Both the position numbers and the translations under genes were made by a program. Of a stretch of DNA of 64,000 bases, positions 42,975 to 52,007 are shown in pieces; position 1 is the stretch's first letter, and each line of letters starts with the position of its first letter. A model generated the notes under the pieces. It was not told where the DNA came from, ran no database searches, and saw only the letters and a program-made list of their open reading frames with translations. Location of the stretch: positions 56,361 to 120,360 of the forward strand of contig CAYZIL010000003.1 in the NCBI GenBank assembly GCA_964478515.1, written 5' to 3'. The DNA comes from HGM13233 sp964478515. Lineage in GTDB: Bacteria; Bacillota; Clostridia; Oscillospirales; Ruminococcaceae.

Positions 42975-43910
42975 TTAATCCGCCTCGCTCTCCATTCCGC
43001 GCTTTGCCCGCGTCAATTCGTCGATAAACAGGCGGTCTGTATCGCTGAGGACATAGCTTTTTTTGCGGATCATCACGTCTTTGCAGCGCCGCGTCTCCCC
43101 TGCGCATTCACGCTGCACCAGGCCGTAAAGCGACAACAGCGAGCGCGGTACCGGCGACACCCACATAAAGGCGCCGGGCGTCTGCGACAGCAGCTGCATT
43201 TGGCTGCCGCGCTCAAAGACAAATATGCGTCTGGCAACATTGGCGGAAAGCTCGTTTTGCCGCACGCTTGACATCGGCAGCGAGGGCACATAGGGGTCGG
43301 CGTGGGCAATTTCGGTATACGGGCAAAGGTCGTCCGGCTCAATGACCGTCTTGGCGGCCAGCGGGTGTGACGCCGACATGATAAGCTGAAAACTGAACTC
43401 GCACACAAGCTCGCCGACAAGACCCTTGTCGTCAAGCATCTCGCGAAATTCCGGCTCGTATCTGGTACGGTAACGGATTATTCCCAGGTCATAGCCGTCG
43501 TTGAGAATATTTTCGACGGCGCGCAGCGAATTGGTTTCTTTATATACCAATTCAATTGTGCGCCCCGGGTCGAGTTTTTTGGTAAATTCTGTAAAGGCGC
43601 AGGCAATGTAGCTTGCCCGCGGCACCGAAATGGAAAAGCGCTGTGCTTCGCTTTTGCCGCCCTTATACTGCGTTTCCAGCGACTCCACCTGCTCAAGTAT
43701 TCGCTGCGCGCAGCCGAGAAATTCTTCCCCCTTTGCTGTGGGAAAAATTCCCTTGGGCGTGCGGCGGAATATGCGAATGCCCAGGTCGTCTTCCAATTCT
43801 TTTATGGCGCGGCTGAGGTTGGGCTGGCTCATAAAAAGCTTTTCGGCCGCACGGGTCATGGACGATTCCTTAGCGACAACCAGCGCGTACTTCATTTGTG
43901 AAAGATTCAT
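42975..43910 (-). CDS. LysR-family transcriptional regulator
   Basis: 311 residues. An N-terminal winged helix (MKYALVVAKESSMTRAAEKL, SQPNLSRAIKELE) precedes a LysR substrate-binding domain. ATG at 43910 overlaps the rex stop (ATGA), so the two are coupled. Position between rex and adhE suggests a role in fermentation control; effector unknown. Confidence 0.9.
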   Translation of the reverse strand: MNLSQMKYALVVAKESSMTRAAEKLFMSQPNLSRAIKELEDDLGIRIFRRTPKGIFPTAKGEEFLGCAQRILEQVESLETQYKGGKSEAQRFSISVPRASYIACAFTEFTKKLDPGRTIELVYKETNSLRAVENILNDGYDLGIIRYRTRYEPEFREMLDDKGLVGELVCEFSFQLIMSASHPLAAKTVIEPDDLCPYTEIAHADPYVPSLPMSSVRQNELSANVARRIFVFERGSQMQLLSQTPGAFMWVSPVPRSLLSLYGLVQRECAGETRRCKDVMIRKKSYVLSDTDRLFIDELTRAKRGMESEAD

Positions 43911-44545
43911 TGCTGCGCCCCCTTTTGCGTCGCCATATGGCGCGATAAAACAGCAAGCGATGAGGCGAGGTTTTCGTTTTCGACCGTCACGCCGGCAGGC
44001 GGAGTCAAAATAACCGGAGCAAAATTCCAAATAGCCGTAACATTGCATTTTGCCAAAAGTCTGCACACCTGCTGCGCAGCCGCCACCGGCACGGTTATTA
44101 TCCCCAGTTTAATATCTAACTGCCGGCAAAGTGCGGGCATGGCCGCAAGCGGCTGCACGGTAACGCCGTGTACCGATTGTCCGGCAAGTTTGCTGTCGGC
44201 ATCGAACGCCGCCGCAATATGCAGCCCGTAGTCGGCAAATCCTTCGTAAGAAAGCAGCGCTCTGCCGAGATTGCCAACGCCAACTATCGCCGCGTTTTGC
44301 GGTGCGCCGCAGCCCAGACAATTGCCGATATTTTCAATCAGCTCGTCGGTAACGTAGCCGGTTTTCGGCCTACCGCCGCCGCTGACTGCGGCAAGGTCCT
44401 TGCGCACTTGCACGTCGTTCAGACCCAGCGCCTGCGCAATATTTGTAGCGGAGACTGTGGTGCGCTGCGCTTTGGCGGCGTTGAGATAATGCAGATAGTA
44501 CGGCAGCCGGCGCATTGTGCTGTCTGATATGTTTTTCCCGCTCAT
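43907..44545 (-). CDS. rex: Redox-sensing transcriptional repressor Rex
   Basis: 212 residues. The winged helix (LPYYLHYLNAAKAQ, VQVRKDLAAVSGGGRPKTGY) and the Rossmann NAD-binding motif GVGNLGRALL near residue 91 are diagnostic. Rex leaves DNA when NADH rises, derepressing fermentation genes. AGGAGGT lies 4 nt before the ATG at 44545. A TACAAT box (near 44566) is a candidate -10 element. Predicted target in the window: adhE. Confidence 0.96.
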   Translation of the reverse strand: MSGKNISDSTMRRLPYYLHYLNAAKAQRTTVSATNIAQALGLNDVQVRKDLAAVSGGGRPKTGYVTDELIENIGNCLGCGAPQNAAIVGVGNLGRALLSYEGFADYGLHIAAAFDADSKLAGQSVHGVTVQPLAAMPALCRQLDIKLGIITVPVAAAQQVCRLLAKCNVTAIWNFAPVILTPPAGVTVENENLASSLAVLSRHMATQKGAQQ

Positions 44546-44648
44546 GCGAACCTCCTGTGTCCCGCTGTCATTGTACCACAAACCCGTCGCCGCATACAGC
44601 GCAGCCTGCAAAGAAAAAGCTCCGTTTCTTTGCTGCTCGCGGCGTATT

Positions 44649-46064
44649 TTATCCGTTTTGCGGCGACGGCAGCGTTACGGTCAGCTGAAAACGCGGCCGC
44701 AGCGCCAGCGTCAGCGTGCCGCCGGCTTCCGCAACGCGGTAGCGCATGCCGCGAATACCGTCGCCCTCTTGTATTTCAGTCGGCGGCAGCCGCCCGTTGT
44801 TCGTAATAGTGCACACCGTGTCGGAACCCGCGCTGCTTACGGCCACGCGCAAGGTGTCGGCACGGGCATGGCGCACGGCGTTTGTCGCGGCCTCGCGGAT
44901 TACGAAAAGCAGCGTGCGCGCCGTTTTCTCGTTCGGCGGCAAAAGGCCCTGAAATTTTAGTTCGACTCCGGTCATGTAAAACGCGGCGCGCATCTGCTCG
45001 AGCAGCGACGCGGCGTCAAAATCGTCGGCATATTTAACGTCTGCCGCTATGCTGCGAATCATCTGTTTAATCTCGCTGATATGCCCTGCGCCCGCCTGGG
45101 GGTTTTCTATCAGCTGGTGCACCAGCGACAGTCGCTGACCGAGCACATCGTGAAAATGTGATTTTGCCAGCACTATTTGCCGCTCTCGCTCAGTCTCGTC
45201 AAGGTTGTCAATCTCCGTTACCAGACGGTTGTTCAGTTCTTTCAGCTTGCTGTTGCTGACGTCCAACTGGCGGCTGAGCGCGCTCTGCTCGCTGACGTCG
45301 AGCGCGGTTATTTCGGTATAGGCGCGGCCGCCGACCGACAGCGTAGTTCTCTCAAAAAGCAGCGTTTGCCCTCTGCTTTCGCGAATAAGAACGCCGTCGC
45401 GCAGCAATTTGCTGCGCTTGACGTCTTCGTTGGTCTCACACAGCCTCTGCCATATTTTTTGCACCGAACTCTGCGAAAAAACACGGGCGTCGCCCAGCAG
45501 CTGCTCCATGCGCTGGTTTATCAGCACCGGAACACCGTCGGCATTGGCAAAAAGCACGCCGTCCGGCAGGCAGTCAAACGCCTCCTTTACCGAAAAGCGC
45601 GAGATGTTGCCGGAAATGAAGTCGGCCTCGGCCGCCAGCATAAGCACGCTTCGAACAAGCAGCCAGCCGGACGCAAAAATCAAAAGCCGCGCCGGCAGCA
45701 CCGACAGCACTCCCGGCACGAATAAAACGTAGGCCAGCGTGTCCAACAAGCAAAGCGGCTGCCGCTTTACGACACAACACACCAGCGCCAGCGCCGCGCT
45801 CGGCACTGCGAGATACAGAACATTGTTATATCCCGCGGTATAAGCGCCGTCATTAACCAGCGCACACAGTGCGGCAATTACCGACGCGCCGGCAAAGCTG
45901 AAAACAAACGCCGCCACACGGTAAATATCGCCGAGAAGATCGGCACTTTTTTCCAGACGGGTTTTTCTCAACGCAATGCTCAGACCCAGCACCACGCTCG
46001 CCGCAAACAGCATTGCGAAAATACCTATGCTTTGGGGACGGCTCAATCTAAACAGAAAATCCAT
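44649..46064 (-). CDS. Sensor histidine kinase (canonical partner)
   Basis: 471 residues. About five membrane segments in the first 150 residues, a PAS-like domain near 165-280, a coiled coil, the H box SHFHDVLGQRLSL near 305, an N box IREAATNAVRHARA near 397 and a GDGIRGMRYR G-box. This is the NarL-partner kinase class. Overlaps the larger sensor gene by 17 nt with its own AAGGAGG. Confidence 0.87.
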   Translation of the reverse strand: MDFLFRLSRPQSIGIFAMLFAASVVLGLSIALRKTRLEKSADLLGDIYRVAAFVFSFAGASVIAALCALVNDGAYTAGYNNVLYLAVPSAALALVCCVVKRQPLCLLDTLAYVLFVPGVLSVLPARLLIFASGWLLVRSVLMLAAEADFISGNISRFSVKEAFDCLPDGVLFANADGVPVLINQRMEQLLGDARVFSQSSVQKIWQRLCETNEDVKRSKLLRDGVLIRESRGQTLLFERTTLSVGGRAYTEITALDVSEQSALSRQLDVSNSKLKELNNRLVTEIDNLDETERERQIVLAKSHFHDVLGQRLSLVHQLIENPQAGAGHISEIKQMIRSIAADVKYADDFDAASLLEQMRAAFYMTGVELKFQGLLPPNEKTARTLLFVIREAATNAVRHARADTLRVAVSSAGSDTVCTITNNGRLPPTEIQEGDGIRGMRYRVAEAGGTLTLALRPRFQLTVTLPSPQNG

Positions 46065-48480
46065 CGCCGGCCTCCTTCGCGGGAAACTCTATGCGCAGCG
46101 AAACCGACTCGCCATCTCTGAGCGCGTACTGGCGTGCGCCCAGCGCTTTTATTGCCGCACAGGTCTTTTCGTCCGGTGCAAAGTCGGTGACGAGCGGCAG
46201 ACGGTTACCGCTCGTTTCTATATTCACCGCAAGGCATATGCACTCGTGTTCTGCGTGCACATTGACAAGCAGAAATACGCCGTCATACATCATAGAGCTT
46301 TCTATTGCGTGGCAGACAATATCGTATATGGCTATTGCCGTCTCGCGGCTGAGCGAATTCTCTATTTCAAAAAGTACGGCGCATTCGTTGCCGGCAGCGT
46401 TGGCGTCAGCCGCCGTCTCGTGCAGCAGCAGTGACAGTGACGCTGCCGGAACGCTGCTGTGTTCGGCATAGCTGAGCATAAGGCTGCTCATGCGCTTACA
46501 GTAACCAATAAGGTATTTTATTTGCGCGAGCGCCGCTGTGCCGTTGTCCGAAACAGCGCCGCTGTCCGGAATAGTGTCGGCAAGCGCGCTTATGCGCTTG
46601 AGCTGAGCGCCTATTTCAGCGTCAATAAGCGTGTAGAGCTCGGAGCGAAAGCGCAGTTCGTAAAACTCCTTGCGAAAATTGTGCTCCTGCTGCAGCGCCT
46701 GGTTTTTGCGTTTTAGCTCTTCGTTGTTGCGCGACAGTTCGGTGCGCAGCGCGACAACTGTCGAAATATCGGTTTTCCATACCACATAGCCGCTGCCGTT
46801 GCTCAGCGCTGCTGCTTGCAGCACACTGGCGCCGCCGGCAAGGGTCTGCGATGAATTTCGCGGCTCAAGGCTTAATTCCCGCGCTAACTGCGTTGCCGCG
46901 CCGCTGTCATCTTTCGCGGCGTCTGAACACAGCACCGGGCAAAATCTGCCGGAGATCAGGTATACCGGCACGGAAGTACCGCGCATAAGCTCTAAGTACC
47001 CCTTGTTGCCTGGTATCAGGTTCACCCGCAAACACAACTCAATAAAAACAAACACTGCGGTACATATAACCGCACTGATATCCATAGTGCGTATCTCCGC
47101 TATGCGTAAATTATACCCGATTGTGATAAATACCATTATCGCCAACAGCGCCAGCGGCGGCAAACACGCCGCACGGTTTTTAACTCGCAAGCCATACCGC
47201 AGCAACAGGAACAATCCCCCTATTGTCAGGACAAACATCCACACCGCGACCGCGTAATAGACAGGGCCGTGCACATAGTAATCGCCCCAGGTCTGCTGGT
47301 CCGCACCCGGAAACGCAAATGCCAGGCGGTGAAGGTCGTTGCTCATCACCAGCAAAGACAGCAGTGCCGAGCCCGCAAAAAGCGCGCGCTCGAAAGTCGC
47401 ATTTTGTCGATTGGTGCCGGTAATGTCCCGGCAGGCGCTTAAAAACAGCGCCGGTATGAGCGGCATGGGAATATAAAATGCGTACCACAAATAGCGTTCG
47501 ACAACCACGCTTATCACCAGCAGCTTGACTGCGCGCAACAGCATCCAGCACACGCACAGCGCCGCGATATACAGCAGTTTTTGCCGCGCTTGCTTGGTGG
47601 TGACCCGGAAATAAAACGTGCCGCTCCACAGCGCGAACCCCACCGCGCACACAAGCAGCATCAAAAGCCGCTCTGCGCTGTCAGCAGGTCTGATAACATG
47701 ATTGCCGACAATAGTGCGGAAATACCAATAGCAGGCTCTGTCGAATATTTTCTGCCACTGCGGCTCAGCGCGCGCCGGCACAACGTTCCGGTATTGCTCC
47801 GCGGCGGGATAAAGCGCACCGTCGCACTCGCCGTCGCTCAGACGAAACCCCGCCGCGACCAGCGCGGCAGCGTCGACGTCGACACTGTCGGCTTGCGCCG
47901 CCGAACAGAGCACCCCGGTACTCACGCTGACAGCGCCGTCCGCCGGCACTTTGGTGTCGCTGCCGCCGAAAAGCCTAGCCGCGAGCAGGTCAGTCGTGAG
48001 AAACACGCCGTGAAACTCGGCGACTGCGAGGGAATCGTTCGGGTTGAGAAAAACAATTCTGCCCTGCGAGACCAGCGTCTTAAAAGCGTCCAGCATAGCG
48101 TCGGTGCTGCCGCACGCTCGGGTCGCTCCGGCAAAAACCATTGCCAGGCGCAAACGCTGCCAACTGTCGTTGCCGCTTTCAAGCGCCACATTTTCGTCAC
48201 AGGCGAACAGCTCTTCCCAACTCTGCGGACAGACCGCGCCGGACAGTCCCTGCGCGCAAAAAACCGTAGTTTGCACGACCACCGGCTCAAATACTTTTTC
48301 CTCGTTGTTTTCGCACAGCTCATAGCCCAGCGTGTCAACGCACCACGTGCCGGCGCTCAAAGACGGCAGAGCGCTGTCCTGCGCCAGCGTGAGCGGCACA
48401 TTTACGCCGCCGCAGAAAAAAAGAATCCCGCAGACGAGGGCGCACACTGCTGCCGCGGCAATTACAAGTGTGCGTTTCAT
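46048..48480 (-). CDS. 7TM sensor with pseudokinase-like C-terminus
   Basis: 810 residues. A signal/anchor and an extracellular domain of about 230 residues (contains SWEELF and TDAMLDAFKTLVSQ, reminiscent of solute-binding proteins) precede seven membrane segments (~255-475), a PAS-like stretch, a coiled coil, and a kinase-like end. The phospho-acceptor His motif is not evident (ELRFRSELYTLID), and N and G boxes are degenerate (IYDIVCHAIESSMMY). It probably senses and regulates the partner kinase rather than phosphorylating. AGGAGG precedes the ATG. Confidence 0.75.
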   Translation of the reverse strand: MKRTLVIAAAAVCALVCGILFFCGGVNVPLTLAQDSALPSLSAGTWCVDTLGYELCENNEEKVFEPVVVQTTVFCAQGLSGAVCPQSWEELFACDENVALESGNDSWQRLRLAMVFAGATRACGSTDAMLDAFKTLVSQGRIVFLNPNDSLAVAEFHGVFLTTDLLAARLFGGSDTKVPADGAVSVSTGVLCSAAQADSVDVDAAALVAAGFRLSDGECDGALYPAAEQYRNVVPARAEPQWQKIFDRACYWYFRTIVGNHVIRPADSAERLLMLLVCAVGFALWSGTFYFRVTTKQARQKLLYIAALCVCWMLLRAVKLLVISVVVERYLWYAFYIPMPLIPALFLSACRDITGTNRQNATFERALFAGSALLSLLVMSNDLHRLAFAFPGADQQTWGDYYVHGPVYYAVAVWMFVLTIGGLFLLLRYGLRVKNRAACLPPLALLAIMVFITIGYNLRIAEIRTMDISAVICTAVFVFIELCLRVNLIPGNKGYLELMRGTSVPVYLISGRFCPVLCSDAAKDDSGAATQLARELSLEPRNSSQTLAGGASVLQAAALSNGSGYVVWKTDISTVVALRTELSRNNEELKRKNQALQQEHNFRKEFYELRFRSELYTLIDAEIGAQLKRISALADTIPDSGAVSDNGTAALAQIKYLIGYCKRMSSLMLSYAEHSSVPAASLSLLLHETAADANAAGNECAVLFEIENSLSRETAIAIYDIVCHAIESSMMYDGVFLLVNVHAEHECICLAVNIETSGNRLPLVTDFAPDEKTCAAIKALGARQYALRDGESVSLRIEFPAKEAGDGFSV

Positions 48481-48499
48481 CTGCGAGACCCTCCTGTTT

Positions 48500-49129
48500 T
48501 TATTGTGCCCGCTTGTCGTTCAGCGGCGTAATATAGCCGTTAGAAACCGCAAAAACCGCCAATTTCAGAATGCTGGAAAAGCCCGTCTTTGACAGTATTT
48601 CGCTTATGTACGAGCGCACGGTGTTTTCCGAAAGGAACATGCGCACTGCAATTTCGGAACGGTTCATGCCTTCGCAAACGTGGCGCAGAATCTCCGTTTC
48701 TTTTTCCGTCAACTGTGCGTAGCAGGGGATGGCGGCGTTGGTGTCGTTGACAAATACTGTGTACCCGCAAAGCGTGCTGCGCAGCGTGGAAACGAGGTCG
48801 TCAGTGCCAATATTTTTATAAATAAAACTGTCCGCGCCTGCCTGCCGGGCCTCTTTGACAAACGAGACGTCCGGCATGCCGGTCATTATGACCACCTTAA
48901 TTTCCGGGTGGATTTTTTTAATTTGCGCCGCAGCCTCTATTCCGCTGTGCCCGCCTTCGGTGCAGACGTCCAGTAAAACCAGACCGGGGCGAAATTTTTC
49001 ACACAGCGCGGCGGCCTCGTCAGCGTCGGCGCTGTCGGCAACGACCTTAAAATCTCCGCTCGCTTCCAATGCGCACTTGAGCGCGTCGCGCAGTATTTTC
49101 TGGTCTTCGACAATAATAATATCGTTCAT
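48500..49129 (-). CDS. NarL/LuxR-family response regulator
   Basis: 209 residues. The receiver has the acidic pair VEDQ, the phosphoacceptor Asp in LVLLDVCTEG near 54, and conserved Lys in FIYKNIG. A LuxR-type HTH is at the C-terminus (LTEKETEILRHVCEGMNRSEIA). First gene of a three-gene signalling operon, with AAGGTGAT before the ATG. Confidence 0.94.
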   Translation of the reverse strand: MNDIIIVEDQKILRDALKCALEASGDFKVVADSADADEAAALCEKFRPGLVLLDVCTEGGHSGIEAAAQIKKIHPEIKVVIMTGMPDVSFVKEARQAGADSFIYKNIGTDDLVSTLRSTLCGYTVFVNDTNAAIPCYAQLTEKETEILRHVCEGMNRSEIAVRMFLSENTVRSYISEILSKTGFSSILKLAVFAVSNGYITPLNDKRAQ

Positions 49130-49149
49130 TTTCTATCACCTTTATAATT

Positions 49150-49178
49150 ATTATACTATACTATTCGCTGTGCGACAA
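49150..49178 (-). promoter_or_regulatory. Promoter of the two-component operon
   Basis: Minus strand TTGTCG (49178-49173), 17 bp, TATAAT (49155-49150). Confidence 0.65.
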
Positions 49179-49223
49179 AAGCAACCGACATTTTGCGGTT
49201 TTCTGCGCGGGTATCGCCGCCGT

Positions 49224-49251
49224 TTGGCAGTTAAAAAAAGCGCTATACAAT
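49224..49251 (+). promoter_or_regulatory. Candidate upstream promoter of the YdjG-like operon
   Basis: TTGGCA (49224-49229), 16 bp, TACAAT (49246-49251). If used, the transcript would begin just before the inverted repeat at 49269. Confidence 0.45.
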
Positions 49252-49268
49252 CGTAGTATTATGGTATA

Positions 49269-49294
49269 GTCGGCTCGGTATATAATGAGCCGAC
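49269..49294. promoter_or_regulatory. Perfect inverted repeat enclosing a TATAAT box
   Basis: GTCGGCTC (49269-49276) and GAGCCGAC (49287-49294) flank GGTATATAAT, whose TATAAT ends at 49286. It may be an operator over the -10 box, or an RNA hairpin at the 5' end of the message. Confidence 0.55.
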
Positions 49295-49321
49295 CGCTAA
49301 AGTAGATAAGGAGCAAGGCCA

Positions 49322-50386
49322 ATGAGCGAAGGTAATGAAAAAACCACCTACCGCTGTCAGAACTGCGGCGGCGAGGTGCGCTTTAACGTCAAAGCACAAA
49401 AATTTCTCTGCACGGCCTGTAACGCCGAATATTTAGCCGAAACCGCCGCTGCCGCAGTAGTGGAAAAAGATTTCGAGCAGCAAAAAATGCTGGTGTCCAG
49501 CGCCGAACTTTCCGGAATTAAATCGTCCGTCTGCGACAACTGCGGCGGCGAGATATTTTTCTCCGCCAACGAGACAGCGGCACGCTGCCCAATGTGCGGC
49601 AGCGCCAAGCTGCGCGACAATGCCGGTAAGGCTCTTGTAAAACCCGACGGTCTCGTTCCTTTCAAAATAGACGCCGCCGAGGCCCAGGAGCGGTTCCGCC
49701 AATTCGTCAGCAAGCGTTTTTTTGCCCCGAACGAGCTGAAAAAAGCTTACCAGGAAGGCAAACTCGAGGGCTGGTACATCCCGTTTTGGACCTTTGACGC
49801 CAATGCGAACGCCGTCTACACCGGCGAGGGCGGAAAGCGCGTAACGGTAAAACGTGACGGCAAGGAAACTTTCGACACGCTGTGGACTTCTGTGCGCGGC
49901 AACCTGAGCAGGAGCTACGACGATGTGCTCGTGTGCGCAACAAGAAGCGAGGCCGCAACTCTTGTCAGCAACGTCAGCGGTTACGACACTCACCAGGTAA
50001 TTCCCTATTCACCGCAGTACTTGCAGGGCTACCTTGCCGAGTACCGCTCAATAGAGGCCGCCGACAGCTTTGTGGCGGCCAAAGTAACCATGGAAAACGA
50101 CCTTCGCTCAATGGCAACGAACGAGATTCGCCGCACCTTTGACGACGCCCGCAACGTAATGGTGCGCGCCACATTCGCCAATATTACCTGCAAAAACATC
50201 TTGCTGCCGCTGTACCGCGCGCGTTACAATTTCCACGAAAAGATTTACGATTATATCATCAATGCTCAAACCGGCCGTGTCTATGCCCGTTATCCGAAGA
50301 GCCCCGTCAAGATAATTCTGACGATACTCGCCGTGGCCGCCGTTATTGCCGGCATTGTATTGTTGACAAAGGCACTGTACGCATAA
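49322..50386 (+). CDS. YdjG-like double zinc-ribbon membrane protein
   Basis: 354 residues. Two TFIIB-type zinc ribbons (CQNCGGEV...CTAC near 12-35 and CDNCGGEIFF...CPMCG near 71-92) precede a beta-rich domain (GWYIPFWTFDANANAVYTG) and a C-terminal membrane anchor near 330-350. The architecture matches Bacillus subtilis YdjG. With the PspA-like and SPFH genes downstream it forms a membrane-stress module. AAGGAG before the ATG. Confidence 0.8.
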   Translation: MSEGNEKTTYRCQNCGGEVRFNVKAQKFLCTACNAEYLAETAAAAVVEKDFEQQKMLVSSAELSGIKSSVCDNCGGEIFFSANETAARCPMCGSAKLRDNAGKALVKPDGLVPFKIDAAEAQERFRQFVSKRFFAPNELKKAYQEGKLEGWYIPFWTFDANANAVYTGEGGKRVTVKRDGKETFDTLWTSVRGNLSRSYDDVLVCATRSEAATLVSNVSGYDTHQVIPYSPQYLQGYLAEYRSIEAADSFVAAKVTMENDLRSMATNEIRRTFDDARNVMVRATFANITCKNILLPLYRARYNFHEKIYDYIINAQTGRVYARYPKSPVKIILTILAVAAVIAGIVLLTKALYA

Positions 50387-50437
50387 CAGTGCGGCGTTGT
50401 CCCCTGCCGGCGCCACGCGCCCCAAGGAGAAAAGGCT

Positions 50438-50914
50438 ATGGGTATACTTTCAAGTTTTAGCGAGCTTATGAAAAGCAGCGTCGCCACTACGCTCGACAGA
50501 GTACGCAGCGAAAGCGCCGACATTAAACTGGAACAGAACTTGCGCCAGACGCGCGAAGCGCTCGCTCAGCTGCGCTCACAGACTGACGTGATGATTGCCG
50601 CCGAGCGCGCGTCTCTTCACGAGATTCAGTCTCTTGACGGCGAGTTGGAAAAACTCACCCGTTATGCCGCCGAGTCCGCAGCGGCGGGCGACGTCGAGGC
50701 GCAGCGCCGTTTTGAAAGCGGCGCCGACGCGGCGCGAACCGCCCGCAAGCAGGCGGAATACCGCTATATGCAAACCCAGCAAAGCTGCTGCCGCACACGC
50801 GAACTTACCGAGCGGCTCAGCGACGACATCCGCGAAACTCAGCGGCGACTGCGCGAATTAAAATCGCTTGCCGCCGTGCAGACAGTCGACCCGGCGCCAG
50901 ACAGCGACCGATAA
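50438..50914 (+). CDS. Short PspA/IM30-like coiled-coil protein
   Basis: 158 residues, versus about 220 for PspA. It starts with an amphipathic helix (GILSSFSELMKSS) followed by long helices rich in Arg, Glu and Gln (LEQNLRQTREALAQLRSQ, then ETQRRLRELKSL). Composition and operon match PspA/YdjF, but the shorter length means loss of terminal helices. ESCRT-III-like membrane repair is the likely role by analogy. Confidence 0.65.
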   Translation: MGILSSFSELMKSSVATTLDRVRSESADIKLEQNLRQTREALAQLRSQTDVMIAAERASLHEIQSLDGELEKLTRYAAESAAAGDVEAQRRFESGADAARTARKQAEYRYMQTQQSCCRTRELTERLSDDIRETQRRLRELKSLAAVQTVDPAPDSDR

Positions 50915-50945
50915 ACCGTTTGAGATTATTTAACGAGGTGTAATT

Positions 50946-51941
50946 ATGGCATTGCTCAACCAGCGAAAAGATACGATAGAATGGGAAGAATACCGCGACG
51001 ACGTACTGTTCTTTAAGTGGGGCAACAACGAAATAAAGCGCGGCTCGAAGCTTATAATCCGTCAGGGCCAAAAGGCAATATTTTACTATAACGGCGTTAT
51101 TGAGGGTATTTTTGAGAATCCCGGCAGCTTCGATATTGACACGGAGATAGTACCCTTTTTGAGCACTTTAAAAAGCATTTTCGAGCTGAAAAAGGACACC
51201 CAGCTGCGCACCGACATCTACTTTGTCAACGCAAAGCAGCTGCTGCTCAACTGGGGCACCCAGCAGCGCATCATGATTCCCACTACCGAGGTGCCCTCCG
51301 GTATACCTGTGGGCATGAACGGCAACATGACGATTGAGTTCCGCGATTATCTAAAATTTATTGAAAAGGTAGCCGGCGTCAAAAAGACCTACACGCTGGA
51401 CGACTGCCGCGAGCGCGTGCTCGGCGAGCTTGACGCCATTGTCAGTGAGGCCGTTCTCGGCGGTCAGCAGTCCATAGGGCTCAACGCTCTTGTCGGCTTG
51501 CAGGCAAACAGCCGCACCATTGGCAAAAAGCTGGCTGAAGAGATGGACAAAGAGATGTTCGAAATCGGTCTCGGCGTCAGCAACATCAACATCCGCAGCG
51601 TAAACTATCCCGAAGAGGTCCAGAAAATGGCCGAAAAGGCCGCCGGTCAGTCCTTCATTCAGGATACCGGCAAATACGCCGCTATCTCCATGGCCGACAG
51701 TCTCAACAATCCCCAGGCTCAAGGCGGCAACAACATGGCCACTATGGGCGCGCAGATGGCAATGGGCGCGCAGATGGCCGGCATGATGGCCAACGCAATG
51801 GGCGCAACACAGCCGCAGCAACAGCAGCAGCAAACGCCGGCAGCAGCGGCGCCCGCCGCGCAAGGCAGCAATTTCTGCCCCAAGTGTCGCAAAATGGTCA
51901 ACGGCAATTTCTGCCCCGACTGCGGCACGCAGACAGTGTAA
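50946..51941 (+). CDS. SPFH/flotillin-like protein with C-terminal zinc ribbon (YdjI-like)
   Basis: 331 residues. An SPFH (virion-core-like) domain of about 240 residues (EEYRDDVLFFKWG...LIIRQGQKAIFYYNG) is followed by a Met/Ala/Gly/Gln-rich linker and a terminal zinc ribbon (FCPKC...FCPDCG). It matches B. subtilis YdjI, recruited to membranes with PspA under stress. GAGGTG precedes the ATG. Confidence 0.88.
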   Translation: MALLNQRKDTIEWEEYRDDVLFFKWGNNEIKRGSKLIIRQGQKAIFYYNGVIEGIFENPGSFDIDTEIVPFLSTLKSIFELKKDTQLRTDIYFVNAKQLLLNWGTQQRIMIPTTEVPSGIPVGMNGNMTIEFRDYLKFIEKVAGVKKTYTLDDCRERVLGELDAIVSEAVLGGQQSIGLNALVGLQANSRTIGKKLAEEMDKEMFEIGLGVSNINIRSVNYPEEVQKMAEKAAGQSFIQDTGKYAAISMADSLNNPQAQGGNNMATMGAQMAMGAQMAGMMANAMGATQPQQQQQQTPAAAAPAAQGSNFCPKCRKMVNGNFCPDCGTQTV

Positions 51942-51965
51942 GCGCATTTAGCCCAAAAAACGCGA

Positions 51966-52000
51966 AACGGCCCGGACGGCAGCGCCCGGGTCGTTTTTTT
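51966..52000. terminator. Terminator of the YdjG/PspA/YdjI-like operon
   Basis: AACGGCCCGG (51966-51975) pairs with CCGGGTCGTT (51986-51995), followed by TTTTTTT. Convergent with the amidohydrolase gene. Confidence 0.85.
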
Positions 52001-52007
52001 ACTTTTT

